Shown: positions 10,549 to 21,857, counted from the stretch's first letter. The stretch is DNA of 64,000 nucleotides from Halichondria panicea (GCF_963675165.1 NC_087384.1:3556501-3620500); one strand, 5' to 3'. The notes: generated by a model from the letters alone, not told the origin. Made by a program: numbers and translations.

Positions 10549-10932
10549 ATCTCCAATGCTGTCACCATCAACATCTGTTTGCGTAGATGAGCAACACTCA
10601 GTGGCTACAGCAATATCATGATCATCACTTGTAGTTACAAGAATCTTTCTTTGTGTAGTTATACTTGGCAAGTTCATCATGGGATATTCATCTGATCTTA
10701 GACATGTATAAGATATTTGCTTATGTTCATCATTCATTAATGCAAAGTTGTAGGACCTGAAAGCAACAGTAGTAAAGCAGCAATTACCATCTCCAGGAAT
10801 CAAATGCCTCTGCATATTACATGCAGTCAGTATGTTTGTGAGACGCTCATGATGTTCTCGTGCTTCACTTTTCGAGGATGATCTTGAGCAATGCATATAA
10901 AGACTGGGTACATACATCATGAATGGAATCAT
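10549..10932 (-). pseudogene. OTU-like cysteine protease, transposon-linked
   Basis: The frame carries HLIPGDGNCCFTTVAFRSYN, the OTU active-site motif D-G-N-C-x-F with the nucleophilic Cys, preceded by the helix HHERLTNILTACNM. OTU proteases cleave ubiquitin or polyproteins; in animal DNA transposons an OTU domain often trails a transposase. The distal His of the family is not evident in this short frame (128 aa). It lies just downstream of the DDE transposase remnant on the same strand, separated by stops, which suggests they were one protein. Confidence 0.6.
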
Positions 10933-10978
10933 TTGATAGGAAAACAGTGGGGATTGTCCAACAAGTTTCGTAGTCTGA

Positions 10979-12345
10979 TCAACTAATTGTTGTAGTGGAC
11001 AGTGCTTTCCTTATAGCTTTATCCCTGTCTTCATCACTAATTTCATATGTGTTGTCTGTCATGTTAGTGCCAGTTATATCAGTTATTCCAAAAGATGTTG
11101 TGGAGCCGGTAGAACGTGTATGTCGAGTGGAATTATATTTTGGGTTTACCTTTTTGGCATTGTGTGTGCGCGTATGCCAGTGGAATTCCCATTCTCCCCG
11201 CATGACCAAAATGTGGGTTTAGATGTCGGTGCAGTGCTTCGTTGTGACTCGTTCCATCTGATGGTTCGATATCTGATAGTTTTCTGTCAATATTTCGTTA
11301 CCATTACTTTCAGCATCCTTCCACTTAGCCACAAAGCTTTCCACAAAGCTTTCCATGTTTGCCATTAAATGTTGTGATTGTGGGGTATTTAATGTTCTTT
11401 TGTACCCAATATCCACAGGATATCTAAAAACCATCCTCAAATCCGTAATACAAGCATGAAAGAACGTGTTTCTTTGAAATAGCACGAGTTATTCTTTGTA
11501 CAGCATGGAACACGTCAAGCTTAACTCCACTGCCAAACACAGATACTAATTTATTTCTCACTTGGCAACAATTGTCAACAAAAATAGTTAGTTCCTCTTT
11601 GGTGGTGTCATTGATTCAACCTCGTCAATGGATGTAGATTTAGTGAGTTGCCAACTCACTACCTCTCCATTTTCATTTAAGGCAGCTGGAGTATTGTGTT
11701 ACCATCATGACGTAGATAGCCTATGTTTGAAGCAACCTTGAATGTGTGATCCATCCGCAAACACTTGCAAGGGACACTGAACAGGATTTAAACTTCTTCA
11801 AGTGCAATGAGAGTCGAGGAGATGGTGAGCACAGCAGGAAAAAAGTTGTGTGCAAAGTAATCCCTAACGGGGTGCAGCATTAAACAGAGGGGATCTGTGC
11901 TCAATGGCAATGAAATGCAGCATTCCTGCACTTCGTTCGCCACTCCCGGACCTGAATGTATGTGGCCAATCCACACCATTTCGTTTAGATCACAAGGGAG
12001 CTGTTCTCCTGACGATGACAGGAAAACATCACGAGAGAAAACATCACGAGAGAAAACCCATATTCCGTTCTCCTGTTTACCCATCTTGCTCACAGCACGT
12101 TGTTTTTTGATTGCTGGGGCAGCTCGCTTCTTATAATATAATCTCCAAGCTCCTTGTCAGTAAAGCTGCATTGGAGACTTGTAAGATGAGTTGAGACACT
12201 TCATAAAATCCCCTTTCTTGTTTGTGCTCTCTGCTGTCAAAAAGCATTTCCTGTGTGAAAAAGAGCAATGTTCATAACAAGTGGTGGCTATCAATCCCTC
12301 AAAACCATAGCCACAACCCACTATTGCTTGCCCAATTATGCTCAC
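10979..12345 (-). pseudogene. Multi-frameshifted DDE-type transposase of an OTU-bearing element
   Basis: Successive minus-strand frames keep family order: HCSFSHRKCFLTAESTNK; then NEMVWIGHIHSGPGVANEVQ; then VASNIGYLRHDGNT; NENGEVVSWQLTKST; FVDNCCQVRNKLVSVFGSG with VKLDVFHAVQRITRAISKKH; TDLRMVFRYPVDIGYKRTLN; and finally GTSHNEALHRHLNPHFGHAG. I know these blocks from uncharacterised transposase-like proteins of sponges and cnidarians with an RNase H-like DDE core. At least five frame changes separate them. One small in-frame tandem duplication (a 15 bp unit at 12023-12052) and a 12 bp one (11331-11354) are visible. Confidence 0.7.
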
Positions 12346-12754
12346 AATTTTAGTCCAGTCTCCAAGTCCTACCCAGGTGTACGTCTTTAATTATTACTCA
12401 TTAGTCTCAATAAAAATCATCAACCAGAATTATATACTGCAACATCACAGCCCTTCTACATAATCTTCTAAGGAACTATATTGGTGAAAGAAATCTTAGA
12501 AAAGAGGAGTTAACTGAGGTACTACTATCATACGTATAATTATACACAGTATTAGCATTACTCATGCTATTGAGGCTATGGCATGCTTCTTAAAATTATA
12601 CTTTCTACCAAAATACAGTGATGGAGGCCCAGGGTGGGGCTCACATGAACAAAGAGAGGTCAATAGTGAGGCTAAATGCTAGAGTCCAAAAGTACAACTT
12701 GACAGCAGAAAAGTATGGTTTAAACTGTAGTAAATAATACATAATAAGGTTTAA

Positions 12755-13032
12755 TTAACATGCACCAACAAGCATAATTAGCCATCTACCATATAGCAAC
12801 AAAGAAGATGTGACAATTTTTGTAGGAGATCGAGGCAGAGGAAATCTATAATGCAGTTGTACCCACTTAGTGTCAGATCCATTCGAAGGGGAGAGCGTTA
12901 TGAGGTAGCCTGAACTAGAGGGTACATCGCATATGACTTCAGCCTCAAGCTGAAACTGAAAGTCAGAGCATGGAACGTAGATGCCTTTCTTTACAACCCC
13001 AAAAGTGTTTTCTTCAGTGTCATCGTAAAACC
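12755..13032 (-). CDS. Candidate terminal exon, unrecognised
   Basis: A minus-strand acceptor (CTATAATATTGCAG) is followed by an open frame of about 92 codons: GFYDDTEENTFGVVKKGIYV onwards, ending in TAA. The first half is acidic-aromatic and the end hydrophobic. I do not recognise the domain. It lies upstream of the DDE/OTU pseudogene on the same strand but shares no motif with it. Confidence 0.4.
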
Positions 13033-13595
13033 CTGCAATATTATAGACCAAAATAATGTGTATAAAGTACAACTTGACATAATTATATGATATGGTCTAA
13101 ATAATAAACATCATGCATGTCACCTTTTTTAGGTAGAGAATTGGAGGAATTGGAGGCTTCAAGTTGAAAGTAAATCAACAGTAGGTCTTGAGCTTACAGA
13201 CTCTATAGGAGTAGATGGGAAAGCAAATTCATCATCACTGCCATCGACATCCAACAATAGTGCATCCATGCCTAGAGCTAGCTATAAAGCTGAGACTTGC
13301 TGCATGAAGATGAGCAGAGTGTGGTTAATCTAGTCCCACCACAGAACAACCCCCTGCATGGTACAATAAAATCACTATCTAGTTGACCTCTGCATGCCAC
13401 CATGATGCAGTCCAGCAAGATGAAAATTCTTTCTTTCTACATACTGCTAACCCAACTCCTGTCACTCAATTAGTATCCCTCAGGACAATTATTCTCAAGG
13501 AATTGCTAACACAGTGAGTATCTTATGTAAATTATTATGTGCATTCAATGCATGTGCACAATGGGGAATTTACATCTTTTATATACCGCTTTCAG

Positions 13596-14277
13596 GGTGC
13601 AACACAACTCGCAATCACCAATGGTGATGATACTGCAACCGAACAATTTTCAATATCTCCTTTCACAAAATGTCCCTTCTGACTGGAACCCTCTAGCACA
13701 ATTTCCATTATTAAGATCGTCCATTAAGATCGTCCATTATTAAGATCGTCCATTGAACGATGCCCTCGAGATAGTTGTAACGGTCTTATTGACTTTCATC
13801 TGTGGACTGATGGAGAGAGACAAGGCATGCTACCCCGGTCAATTCACGACACACATGAAATGATTCTGTTAATTGCAGCAGTCTATAAATGCAACTGTGA
13901 TCACATAGTATATTCAACTGACCCCATACTTATGCAAACAATTAGCAGAGATGAAATTCCTTTTGTTCTGCTTCATCGTACCGGATTCACGAAAACAAAA
14001 TGTAGGTTTGTCAATGGAATCCATAGCAAGACAAATTGAGAACGTAAGACACCATCATGTTTCGGATGTTATCCAACAACTGCTAACTGCTTACAACACT
14101 GTCAATAAGGAACACCAAGCAGATTCAGATTTTGTAGAGACTATTGTGACATCAAAATCTGTTCAGCTTATTTGTCACCCAATCCCAAGCAATGACATTA
14201 TTACCAAATGCTTCTTGATTACATTTGAAGAGAATGAATCATTTTATAATTCTGATGCTGTAGTAAAGCCACAATAG
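13596..14277 (+). pseudogene. N-terminal half of a DDE-transposase-family protein
   Basis: After an acceptor (CGCTTTCAG) the plus strand reads ...FSISPFTKCPF followed by TGA where a Cys is expected. Other frames then give CNGLIDFHLWTDGERQGMLP, EMILLIAAVYKCNCDHIVYS, DEIPFVLLHRTGFTK and SIARQIENVRHHHVSDVIQQ, ending ...PSNDIITKCFLITFEE. This block series is what I associate with the amino half of the same transposase family whose catalytic half lies at 11-12 kb on the other strand. Frameshifts and a triple GATCGTCCATTA-type repeat at 13718-13755 break it. Confidence 0.6.
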
Positions 14278-15372
14278 CTTAGTCATCCGCCACTGCAATG
14301 CATGTTTTTTACATATACCAATTTTATGTGCCACAAACTATACAGCAACTAACTCTAGCGGAATGTGGCCACCTGCATGCGTCATGTGATTTTTAACCCA
14401 ATGAAATGCCTCTGTGGAGATACAGCGAGATTCTACATCTATAATTATAATTATTATACTCCTTTTTTTATACTCCTTTTTTAAATCTCCGAAATTGATA
14501 TTACAAGAGTTCCCCTCCTTCCCTCCCTTCGACAAAAGGTCTGGCTAGATACAAATGTATATCAATAATTATGTAGTCATAATTATATGTACCGGTCGCT
14601 GGTGAGCTTGAAGCTGTGAGCTGGTACTGTCTGAGGCACTGGCTTGCTATTGGAAATGCATTTGAGAGGGCATTTACTTGCATTCACTGTTAGGTTTTGA
14701 GTAGAAGTAGTTGGTGTTTGGGCAATCCTTTATAAGCTCAGTTGAGACTTAACTTACACTAGCCATGTGAGTTGCATGGATTTATTTGGATTTATAAAAG
14801 ATATATAAATCTGGGTGTGGATATAAATATAATTTAGATTTATTAAACAGATGTGGGTGGATTTATAAATCCACACATAGTTTTTAATTTTCTTCTTGAC
14901 ACGTGACATCACGTGACATCAATTGCAATGAATAACTCAATGAATAACTAATAATGATTATGAATTTCGTACATTAAATGCAGGTAATGAATAAAATTAA
15001 TGTTATCAGTGCCTCAATTAAAAAACAAAATACAGAATAAATATACGCGTGCCCTTAAGGTCTTTGTCACTGTACATGTCATGTCATTCTATATTAATTA
15101 TTACATGTATTTACTCCACTTGGGCTGAAAAGAACTTTGACAAATCATTTAAATCGTAGCAAGTTGACAATGCCTCTACCATACGCAGTGGCACTACAAA
15201 TCACACAACTTCCTTTGAGCTATGCTTTGAGCAACATACATCTCTAGCTCTATCATCTCTCTAGCTCCATGTGGTCATAGTGTTCATGAAGCTCAAGTAC
15301 GTAATATTACCGCGCATGCGCAAACAATTCACTGAAACAATTCACTGACAACCTACCTGAAAATCCCTGTAA
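14278..15372. other. Non-coding AT-rich stretch
   Basis: No gene is seen. Pyrimidine runs with CTCCTTTTTTTATACTCC occur at 14459-14482. Repeated ATTTATAAATCC-type words occur at 14780-14880, with loose inverted symmetry (TGGATTTATAAATCCA). Confidence 0.5.
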
Positions 15373-15500
15373 CCTCGATTCCAGGCGGATTAAAATAGGG
15401 GTGATAGTGCGCATGCGCTTAAAATTCTGGAGAATAAACTAAGGCATGCGCACTATCACTATGCAGACCGTATTTTAGTCGGCCTGGAATCGAATCGAGG
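15373..15500. mobile_element. Foldback MITE
   Basis: CCTCGATTCCAGGC and GTGATAGTGCGCATGCGC on the left are mirrored by GCATGCGCACTATCAC and GGCCTGGAATCGAATCGAGG on the right, with a short loop. Arms are imperfect and about 55 bp. It lies upstream of a TATA-like box at 15568. Confidence 0.7.
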
Positions 15501-15567
15501 CGTGTCATTATTCAATGCGCATGTGTGGCACAAGAGGCCTATTTTCGAGGTAGTTAGTTTGTGGCTT

Positions 15568-15577
15568 GTATAAAAGG
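15568..15577 (+). promoter_or_regulatory. TATA-like box ahead of the OB-fold pseudogene
   Basis: GTATAAAAGG lies about 560 bp upstream of the ATG at 16127, with the minisatellite in between as a possible 5' leader. The match is to the TATA consensus only; no other promoter element was identified. Confidence 0.35.
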
Positions 15578-15639
15578 AAAATAATGTTCTCATCTAGGCA
15601 CTTGTTGTCTATCGGTTGTTTTTTCAAGAACTAAGTTCG

Positions 15640-16075
15640 TAATTTCGAAGAAGGTGTCCTGTGTTGCAGAGTACAGTTTTGATTTGCCTGTGCGCTGAAG
15701 AAGGTGTGTCCTGTGTTGCAGTTTTGATTTGTTTGTGCGCTGAAGAAGGTGTCCTGTGTTGCAGAGTGCAGTTTTGATTTGTCTGTGCGCTGAAGGTGTC
15801 CTGTGTTGCAGTTTTGATTTGTTTGTGCGCTGAAGAAGGTGTCCTGTGTTGCAGAGTGCAGTTTTGATTTGTCTGTGCGCTGAAGAAGGTGTCCTGTGTT
15901 GCAGTTTTGATTTGTTTGTGCGCTGAAGAAGGAGTACAGTTTGTGCGCTGAAGAAGGTGTCCTGTGTTGCAGTTTTGATTTGTTTGTGCGCTGAAGAATG
16001 TGTCCTGTGTTGCAGAGTGCAGTTTTGATTTGTCTGTGCGCTGAAGAAGGTGTCCGTGTTGCAGAGTTTTTGTGT
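15640..16075 (+). repeat. ~45-60 bp minisatellite in a probable 5' leader
   Basis: Nine to ten units built from GCGCTGAAGAAGGTGTCCTG, TGTTGCAGAGTGCAG and TTTTGATTTGTCTGTGCGC alternate between two lengths, because the GAGTGCA insert is present or absent. The repetitive minus-strand frames (SAQTNQNC, HRTPSSAHK) are by-products. The array runs into the start of the OB-fold copy, so a duplicated leader segment is likely. Confidence 0.85.
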
Positions 16076-16126
16076 GGAGTTTGTGCTGAGTATTTCGTTT
16101 GGTACGCTCGGTGTGCAGTTTTTGCA

Positions 16127-16655
16127 ATGGCTAACTCAAGGAAGAGGCCACGTGAAGTGGAAAATTTTGACGAAATAGAGGAGCCATTGAGCAGTGCAAC
16201 GTGTTGCAACAAGTTTATCGCCTGTAAAAAAAGGCAGAAAAAGCCTTTTTTTCGATGGGAACTTGAGTGATGGAAAAAGCTCCATGCGTATTGTGAAAAA
16301 CAACACAAAGAAATCCAGAAGTTTAAGGAGAAAAAACAAACTATTGAACTCAGAGATGTAGAAATACAGAGATGTAGAAATAAAGAGTGCCCGTCGAGGG
16401 AATGAGATGGAGGTTGAGATGGAGGTTTTAATAAAGTCCAAGTCAAAGATATGTTGTTCTGGTAAGCAAATTGATGTAATGACTTAGCTACTGAGGTTAC
16501 TTTAAAGGAGCTTGAAATAAAATGCTTATTTGTAAAAGTAATTGATGTGGGAAATAAAGAAACTGTACCAAATGGTGGTGTAAAACAATAGCAGTGGTAT
16601 CGGAAGAATTCCTCTTGGCTATACTAATGGATGAGACTGGACAGTTTAAGGTAAG
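16127..16655 (+). pseudogene. RPA-like OB-fold family member (sponge-expanded type), degenerate
   Basis: ATG at 16127 gives MANSRKRPREVENFDEIEEP then LSSAT. A frame change follows, and the family blocks continue as KKPFFDGNLSDGKSSMRIV, KFKEKKQTIELRDVEI, TLKELEIKCLFVKVIDVG and LAILMDETGQFK. This series (acidic start, LSDGKS motif, two OB-fold-like segments with a D-E/Q-T-G signature) is what I recall from a multicopy single-strand-DNA-binding-like family in sponges. A second copy lies at 59.5-59.8 kb. Stops and frameshifts occur throughout. ATAGCAGTGGTATCG at 16590 shows where a splice or gap may be. Function in this organism is unproven. Confidence 0.6.
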
Positions 16656-17297
16656 GGTTTAACCGTGTTTAGTTTCTTTAATATTGTCCTATACTTACAG
16701 GACTGGAGTATGACCTGCTCGTTCGAGCGTTGCTGGGTAGCTCAGAGGCATCAAGAGAATCTACGTTTTCTCAAGCAAAGTTTAACTGAGTTACGAGTTG
16801 GGGCCTAGAATCAGAGAAGTCCAGCAGCCTGCTAAATCGTTGAAACGTAATTTGAAGACATTCAATCATCTTGAAGTTGCCCTGGGTCACTGTAATCATG
16901 CTGCAGCACAACTGGCAACTCCCCAGGCCCTTGTGAAGCAGCTCCCTCTATGTGCATATTTTGTGTGTACTCACTCTGTGCATTTTCTAATTCGATTATT
17001 GATTTATTAAAATACAATAAAAATTTGACGCATGCGCAGACAACTAGTACCAGGCCTAGTTGTTCGCCTAACCGTTATAAAAGCGTCGAGGCTAGAGGTG
17101 GACCAAGCTCATCACAGCTTCCATAGTTCTTATTATATCGTTGCTAAACTCTTCAGAATTAATGCACACTACGAACACAATAATTATAAGTATCATATGA
17201 TCTAGCTAGCTAATAATTGTTACTATAACGGCTATCCGTCCCTTCCCGTTTCACACACATCTAGATTGGACGGTTCATACCAACGGAAACCGTTAGA
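16656..17297. other. Non-coding, possible LTR or promoter remnant
   Basis: A TTATAAAAGCG box at about 17075 lies roughly 220 bp upstream of the copia remnant and could belong to its LTR, but no matching 3' LTR is seen in the window. A GCGTTGCTGGGTAGCTCAGA word near 16725 resembles a tRNA A box, but no B box follows. Confidence 0.3.
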
Positions 17298-18039
17298 TTG
17301 GCGTGGGTGAAACGGTGTTACTCACGGGTGCCGTCCTATCAGACACACCCCGTTATCTTCATTTTCAACGGAAACTCAGATTGTCCATGTAACAGGCCAA
17401 GTTTTCCTGTGGTGACTGGCCAAAGCAGGATGAGCCCTGTGCTCAAGGGAAGCTACACAAATGGTGCAAAGCAAGCTGAAAAACCACTTGATTTAGTACA
17501 CAGCGAAACACCAAGTCCCTTGGATATCTTTTGACCTTTATGACGTTATTTTAAGACGAGGTTTTCAAGTATTTTGTTTATGGAAAACAATGGTGGAGAA
17601 AGGCACTGGTCACAAACTCAAAGGTGGAGAGTACACCTCTAACCAATTTCAAGAATACCTGCAATCCGAAGGTATAAAGCATGAACGAACAATTCCGAAA
17701 ACCCCGGCAACAAAACGGTGTTACCGAACGCTTAAACCGAACACTTATGTTAGCCACGACGACAACAGCAGCCAATCTCAGCCCGCAGTGAAACCAAATG
17801 TCAGTCACCTCAGAACATTTGGATGTGTTGTCTACGCACATGTGCCTAAAGACGAGCGGTGTATTTTGATAGGATACGGAACGAATGTCAAAGGATACAG
17901 ATTGTATGACCCAGTGAGTGGGAAGATGCAATATAGTCGTGACTGTAAATTCATCACATTGCACCTTGAATCACATGGCCTCCTGCGATCTGCCAGCCTC
18001 CCGCTTGTGCTAACCCTTTCCAAAAACAAGAGGCACTGA
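17298..18039 (+). mobile_element. Ty1/copia retrotransposon integrase remnant
   Basis: The plus strand keeps the gag-pre-integrase/integrase junction (KQAEKPLDLVHSE), then KGGEYTSNQFQEYLQSEGIK. A frameshifted QQNGVTERLNRTLM segment follows, then KPNVSHLRTFGCVVYAHVPK and GYGTNVKGYRLYDPVSGKMQ. These are the core and post-core motifs of copia integrase. The first catalytic Asp region is lost and two frame changes are present, so the copy is inactive. No protease, RT or RNase H part is visible nearby. Confidence 0.85.
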
Positions 18040-18165
18040 CGTACAGAATCAACTGAAGTGCCACTGGATCTGACGCATACTGAGTACCGTCGCATTGATT
18101 ATCCATGACCTGTAGTGGAAAAGTGTTTATAGGTTCTACACCTAAATAATATGCACAATACCTGT

Positions 18166-18410
18166 TCACTGTTCATACACAGTAGAGCTGTTGAGGAGGC
18201 TTTGTAATGTTTCTAGCAAAGGAATGTACATCACCTCTTCTTTTTTGACTACTACTTTCCTTTTACGGCCAGAAAGTCGTAGCCTGCGTGACTGCCTTAG
18301 AACAATGCGCCTTAGAACAATGCGACGCCTTAGAACAATGCGATTTGGCTCCTGTAAGGAATGATAACACAACAACCAAAAAATAAGTTGGTGCTGGTGA
18401 AGTACATTCT
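18166..18410 (-). pseudogene. CACTA-like transposase exon fragment
   Basis: A minus-strand frame reads RKRKVVVKKEEVMYIPLLET then LQSLLNSSTVYEQ, followed by a possible donor. The Y-I-P-L-L-x-T-L-Q-S-L-L pattern is the segment that follows the zinc-binding region in animal CACTA-like transposases. A triple CCTTAGAACAATGCG repeat (18296-18343) makes the RIVLRRRIVLRR stretch. Only this exon is recognised here. Confidence 0.45.
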
Positions 18411-18484
18411 TCTGAAAAATATACATGTGAAAAGTGCAGCAAACTTGCATACAACTTACGATGAAGTTAAAGTGCTTGCGGCAG

Positions 18485-18758
18485 TATTGCTGAACACCTT
18501 CAAATGGTTAGGTGACTGATCCACTGAATACATCCTCTAGTCCGGATAGCAAATCTGGCCATTTCTATGCAGCAATGCTCGTGTTTCAGAAGCCAAGGTC
18601 TGCGTTACAAACTTAACTAGGTATTGCTGAACACCTTCAAATGGTTAGGTGACTGATCCACTGAATACATCCTCTAGTCCGGATAGCAAATCTGGCCATT
18701 TCTATGCAGCAATGCTCGTGTTTCAGAAGCCAAGGTCTGCGTTACAAACTTAACTAGG
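18485..18758 (+). repeat. Exact 137 bp tandem duplication
   Basis: TATTGCTGAACACCTTCAAA through AACTTAACTAGG occurs at 18485-18621 and again at 18622-18758 with no difference I can see. It is non-coding. Confidence 0.95.
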
Positions 18759-19023
18759 TCCCCCGTATCTTCAATTATTCCTTGCATAGCACTTCTAGTG
18801 AGCTTGGAGTGAGCACTGCATGGTAAATCCAGGATCAGAGGAATGTACTAGTCTGATATGAGACAGCAAAAGTTGTTCTGAGGGAGCTGAGTAGCCATCA
18901 GGACAATAATTAATTAATAAATTAATGTTGTTCAAGCCGCGCCTTGTCAGGATTGGGCTCTGCCCAACTAAGCCTAGTTAAATCTAATTATAATCAATTT
19001 TGCCACGTGGAATCTTGAGAAAG

Positions 19024-20632
19024 ATGGCAGGACAAGGCTTTCAATCAACCACGTGTGCACGTAGTATTAGAAAAGATACAGGAACACAAGGTTGATGGAG
19101 AAGTTTCTACAGCTGGCAGCACTAGTGATGACTGTTTGAGGGAAATAGCTAGGTGATCGTTTAAGAGACATTCTGGTTAATGTAAGTGTGTCTGTTTTAT
19201 TTAGTGTGACTAGCAAATTATCAGGATCTAGGCTTTCCAACTGTTTCTACTTCAAAAAGGAAAGAGACCCCGCTATCCCCGCTATCCATTTCAAGTGATA
19301 GTGATTTGGAAGAGTAGTAAGCTTAATTCTTTAATAGTAGCTAAGCTTTAATAGTAGCTAAGCTGCCTTATACAATGTCATGTAGTGATACTGTTGATAC
19401 TGAGTCAACCTCTCTGCTGTCCAGTGAATTGTATGTTCCTACATGTTGACCTATTTAAGTGATGATGATGTCAGTGACATGAGTGTGAATGATGCAGTAG
19501 ACAGCCAAGTCATTGTCAAGTACGTGTTTTGTTTGTGAACTTATTGATTATCATTACTCATTAGGAAGGAGAATAGTGTATCAGGGTTCCTCGCTCTCCA
19601 GTTTGGCCACTGAAGAACCTGAAAAGGACTGGGCTCAGAAATTAGTTATACCAGTGAAATGATAAGCTGGCCAAGGGTATCCTGACAAAGAAGGAACGTG
19701 TGGAAATATGTAACTCACTGTCAACATTAGTGCTGGTATACACTTCCCGTCCTACTCCTTCTGACCTCAGCCGAAGGCTTGTGGAAAAGCATAAGAACCT
19801 AAAGATGCAGTTGATAATGGTTATGTAAGTGGACATTCATAAACACTTCATATTTTCCCAGGGTTGATGGAGACGTCGTTTGCGTACCAAATTCAAGAAT
19901 TTGCGTCGACCAGATCGAGCCGATAAAGCTGGCATAGTTGAAGGTCGCTATTATCAATCCCCATTCAATGTCAACCAAAGACGAGTACGACCGACATGTG
20001 CAGTTCCTCAGAAGTCGTACAAATGGACTGTTGTCAGCATGCTGTCTCTGATGGAGCAAACTGCCCACTTGCGCAGAGAATGGGTACGTCCATCAATCAA
20101 GCAGAAATTTCCTGATCCAAGAATAGTGAGGTTTTATGTTTTTGCTCACTTATTTATCTATATTACACAGATGCTGGCTGAGTTTTGTTTAATTACGGGA
20201 GCTACTCAAACTCACTTCGAGCAGAAGTGGCAGGAGTATGAGACGCTGCTGTTTAAGTTTTGTCGTCATGATGATAAGAGGGCATTAAAAAAGTTATTGT
20301 CGGACGTAAGTTGATGATGTTATATTTCTGTATTTCAACCACAGATCGATGTACCTCATGCTCTGCAACTTAGCCTTGCAAATCGTGGGAAACAACAATC
20401 AGTGTTAACACTTTTTGAGGTGGGTATAATAATATGCCCTTGTACATGTACAATGTGAGCGATCCTCTTTTCAATCTGTACTAGTCATTTTCATATATAG
20501 GGAGAAGCAATCGATGTGGACTTGTCAATTAAATCACTACAAGTTAAGGCCCCCTACGTGGTGGGATTTGGGAAAACTGTTGACTGCCCAACCGACATGC
20601 AGGTTGTGGTTGAGGACAATGTGTTTTTGCTC
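19024..20632 (+). pseudogene. SAMD3-like gene, plus-strand copy
   Basis: Split exons follow the layout of SAM-domain SAMD3-like proteins. They are: a SAM part (VLEKIQEHKVDGEVSTAG, frameshifted) at about 19040-19180; a Ser-rich linker (TSKRKETPLSPLSISSDSD) at 19230-19320; LAKGILTKKERVEICNSLST with TPSDLSRRLVEKHKNLK at 19660-19806; LRTKFKNLRRPDRADKAG at 19880; SLMEQTAHLRREWVR at 20045; TGATQTHFEQKWQEYETLLF at 20200; and a C-terminal exon pair DVPHALQLSLANRGKQQS / GEAIDVDLSIKSLQVKAPYV at 20341-20630. Several frame changes disable it. A related, inverted copy lies at 29960-31225. Confidence 0.65.
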
Positions 20633-21127
20633 TTCACTTTACATTGCTGTGTATTATGTGTGTAATATATCTTTCCCTGCATTTCGTAATGTTTTGTTAT
20701 TTTTAGAAAAGTTTGTGTATAATTTAAAACAGTCTGTGTCAAAGTTACCTTTGTCAATCCTCACCCTTCACCATAATTTACAAGCTGTTACTTAGTTTAT
20801 CTTTGAATTTGTGCAATTTATGCTTGCAATTGCGAAGGTGTATGAGATTCTGGAAAATATCATAAGGGAGCACATGAGTCCCAAAATTAATATTAGTGCT
20901 ATTGACACTGTATATAGAAGTGCTCTGATGACACCCTATATGGGCTCTGATGACACCTTCGTTTGACACCTTTAAAAGGGTGCCCAGAGGGCACAATTCA
21001 TTGACACCAAAAATTGGTGTCCTCCTGACACCCCAGTGTATAGCTAGCTAGATGCCCCAGGTTTTAAATTTGGGCAACAATTTGAATTCAAACAGTTTGG
21101 ACAACAAGCGACAAAGGTGGTGGAGTA
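20633..21127. other. Non-coding, with a small palindromic element
   Basis: Around 20930-21045 there are alternating GACACC and GGTGTC words (TTGACACCAAAAATTGGTGTCC), typical of a short foldback element. Similar words occur at 31260-31470 and 32440-32515. Confidence 0.45.
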
Positions 21128-21446
21128 CAAAATTTGACATCTGTCTGTTACCAACCAACTTAACTGTCCCCTACAGCACACTCATTGTTGTCGGTCCCCA
21201 TTGCTCTGAATATGGAGATGATGTTCAGTCATCGTCGTCGGTTGAAACCTGTGTTTATACAAAATTTGACATCTGTCTGTACTTAACTGTCCCCTACAGC
21301 ACACTCATTGTTGTAGGTCCACAACACTGAATATGGAGATGATGTTCAGTCATCGTCGTCGGTTGAAACCTGTGACCCCCACAGCACACTTGTCAATCCC
21401 TGTTTCCACTGAATATGGAGATGATGTTCAGTCATCGTCGTCGTGT
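21128..21446 (+). repeat. ~130 bp tandem repeat, 2.5 copies
   Basis: AAAATTTGACATCTGTCTGT through GAAACCTGTG is repeated, with ATGTTCAGTCATCGTCGTCG in each unit. The open frame across it is a by-product of the repeat. Confidence 0.8.
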
Positions 21447-21587
21447 GAGTTTAGGGTTTATTGACATCGCTCAGAACACTGAAGATGTTCGTCTGGACGT
21501 ACTATATATATATACATTTCTTTTTAGTATTTATTGAAGTTTCATCAAGCAGTAAAATAATATGTGTGTATAATAATAATAATATCA

Positions 21588-21793
21588 GGAGCCCATAAAG
21601 AGAAGGAGCGGCTAACTACGGGGATCACATCTCGTGACCGCATTTCCATATATGCAGGGTCCACTAAGTGGTACACGTGTTATACGCAATGCAGGGATGC
21701 GGTTTGCAAGCAGTCGCTTCCATATGTGGTTTCACCGAGATGTGATCCCCGAGTGTACGTTGAAGTTAGCCGCTCCTTCTCTTTATGGGCTCT
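21588..21793. mobile_element. Near-perfect palindromic foldback element
   Basis: GAGCCCATAAAGAGAAGGAG CGGCTAAC at the left end is mirrored at the right end (GTTAGCCGCTCC onwards). Inner arms match as well (GGGGATCACATCTCG against CGAGATGTGATCCCC; ACCGCAT against ATGCGGT). The total length is about 205 bp with almost no loop. It is non-coding. Confidence 0.85.
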
Positions 21794-21857
21794 TGATAAG
21801 TGCTGACATTGCAATTGCAATTAGTTTCCTGGGCTATCAAATGTGAATGATCACTTC

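Noticed and set aside
15624-16446. Minus-strand 167 and 271 codon frames (SAQTNQNC and HRTPSSAHK repeats)
   Set aside because: By-product of the ~50 bp minisatellite; the real coding signal (OB-fold family) is on the plus strand.
16720-16790. Possible tRNA gene (GGGTAGCTCAGAGGC looks like an A box)
   Set aside because: No B box at the right distance and no cloverleaf can be drawn.
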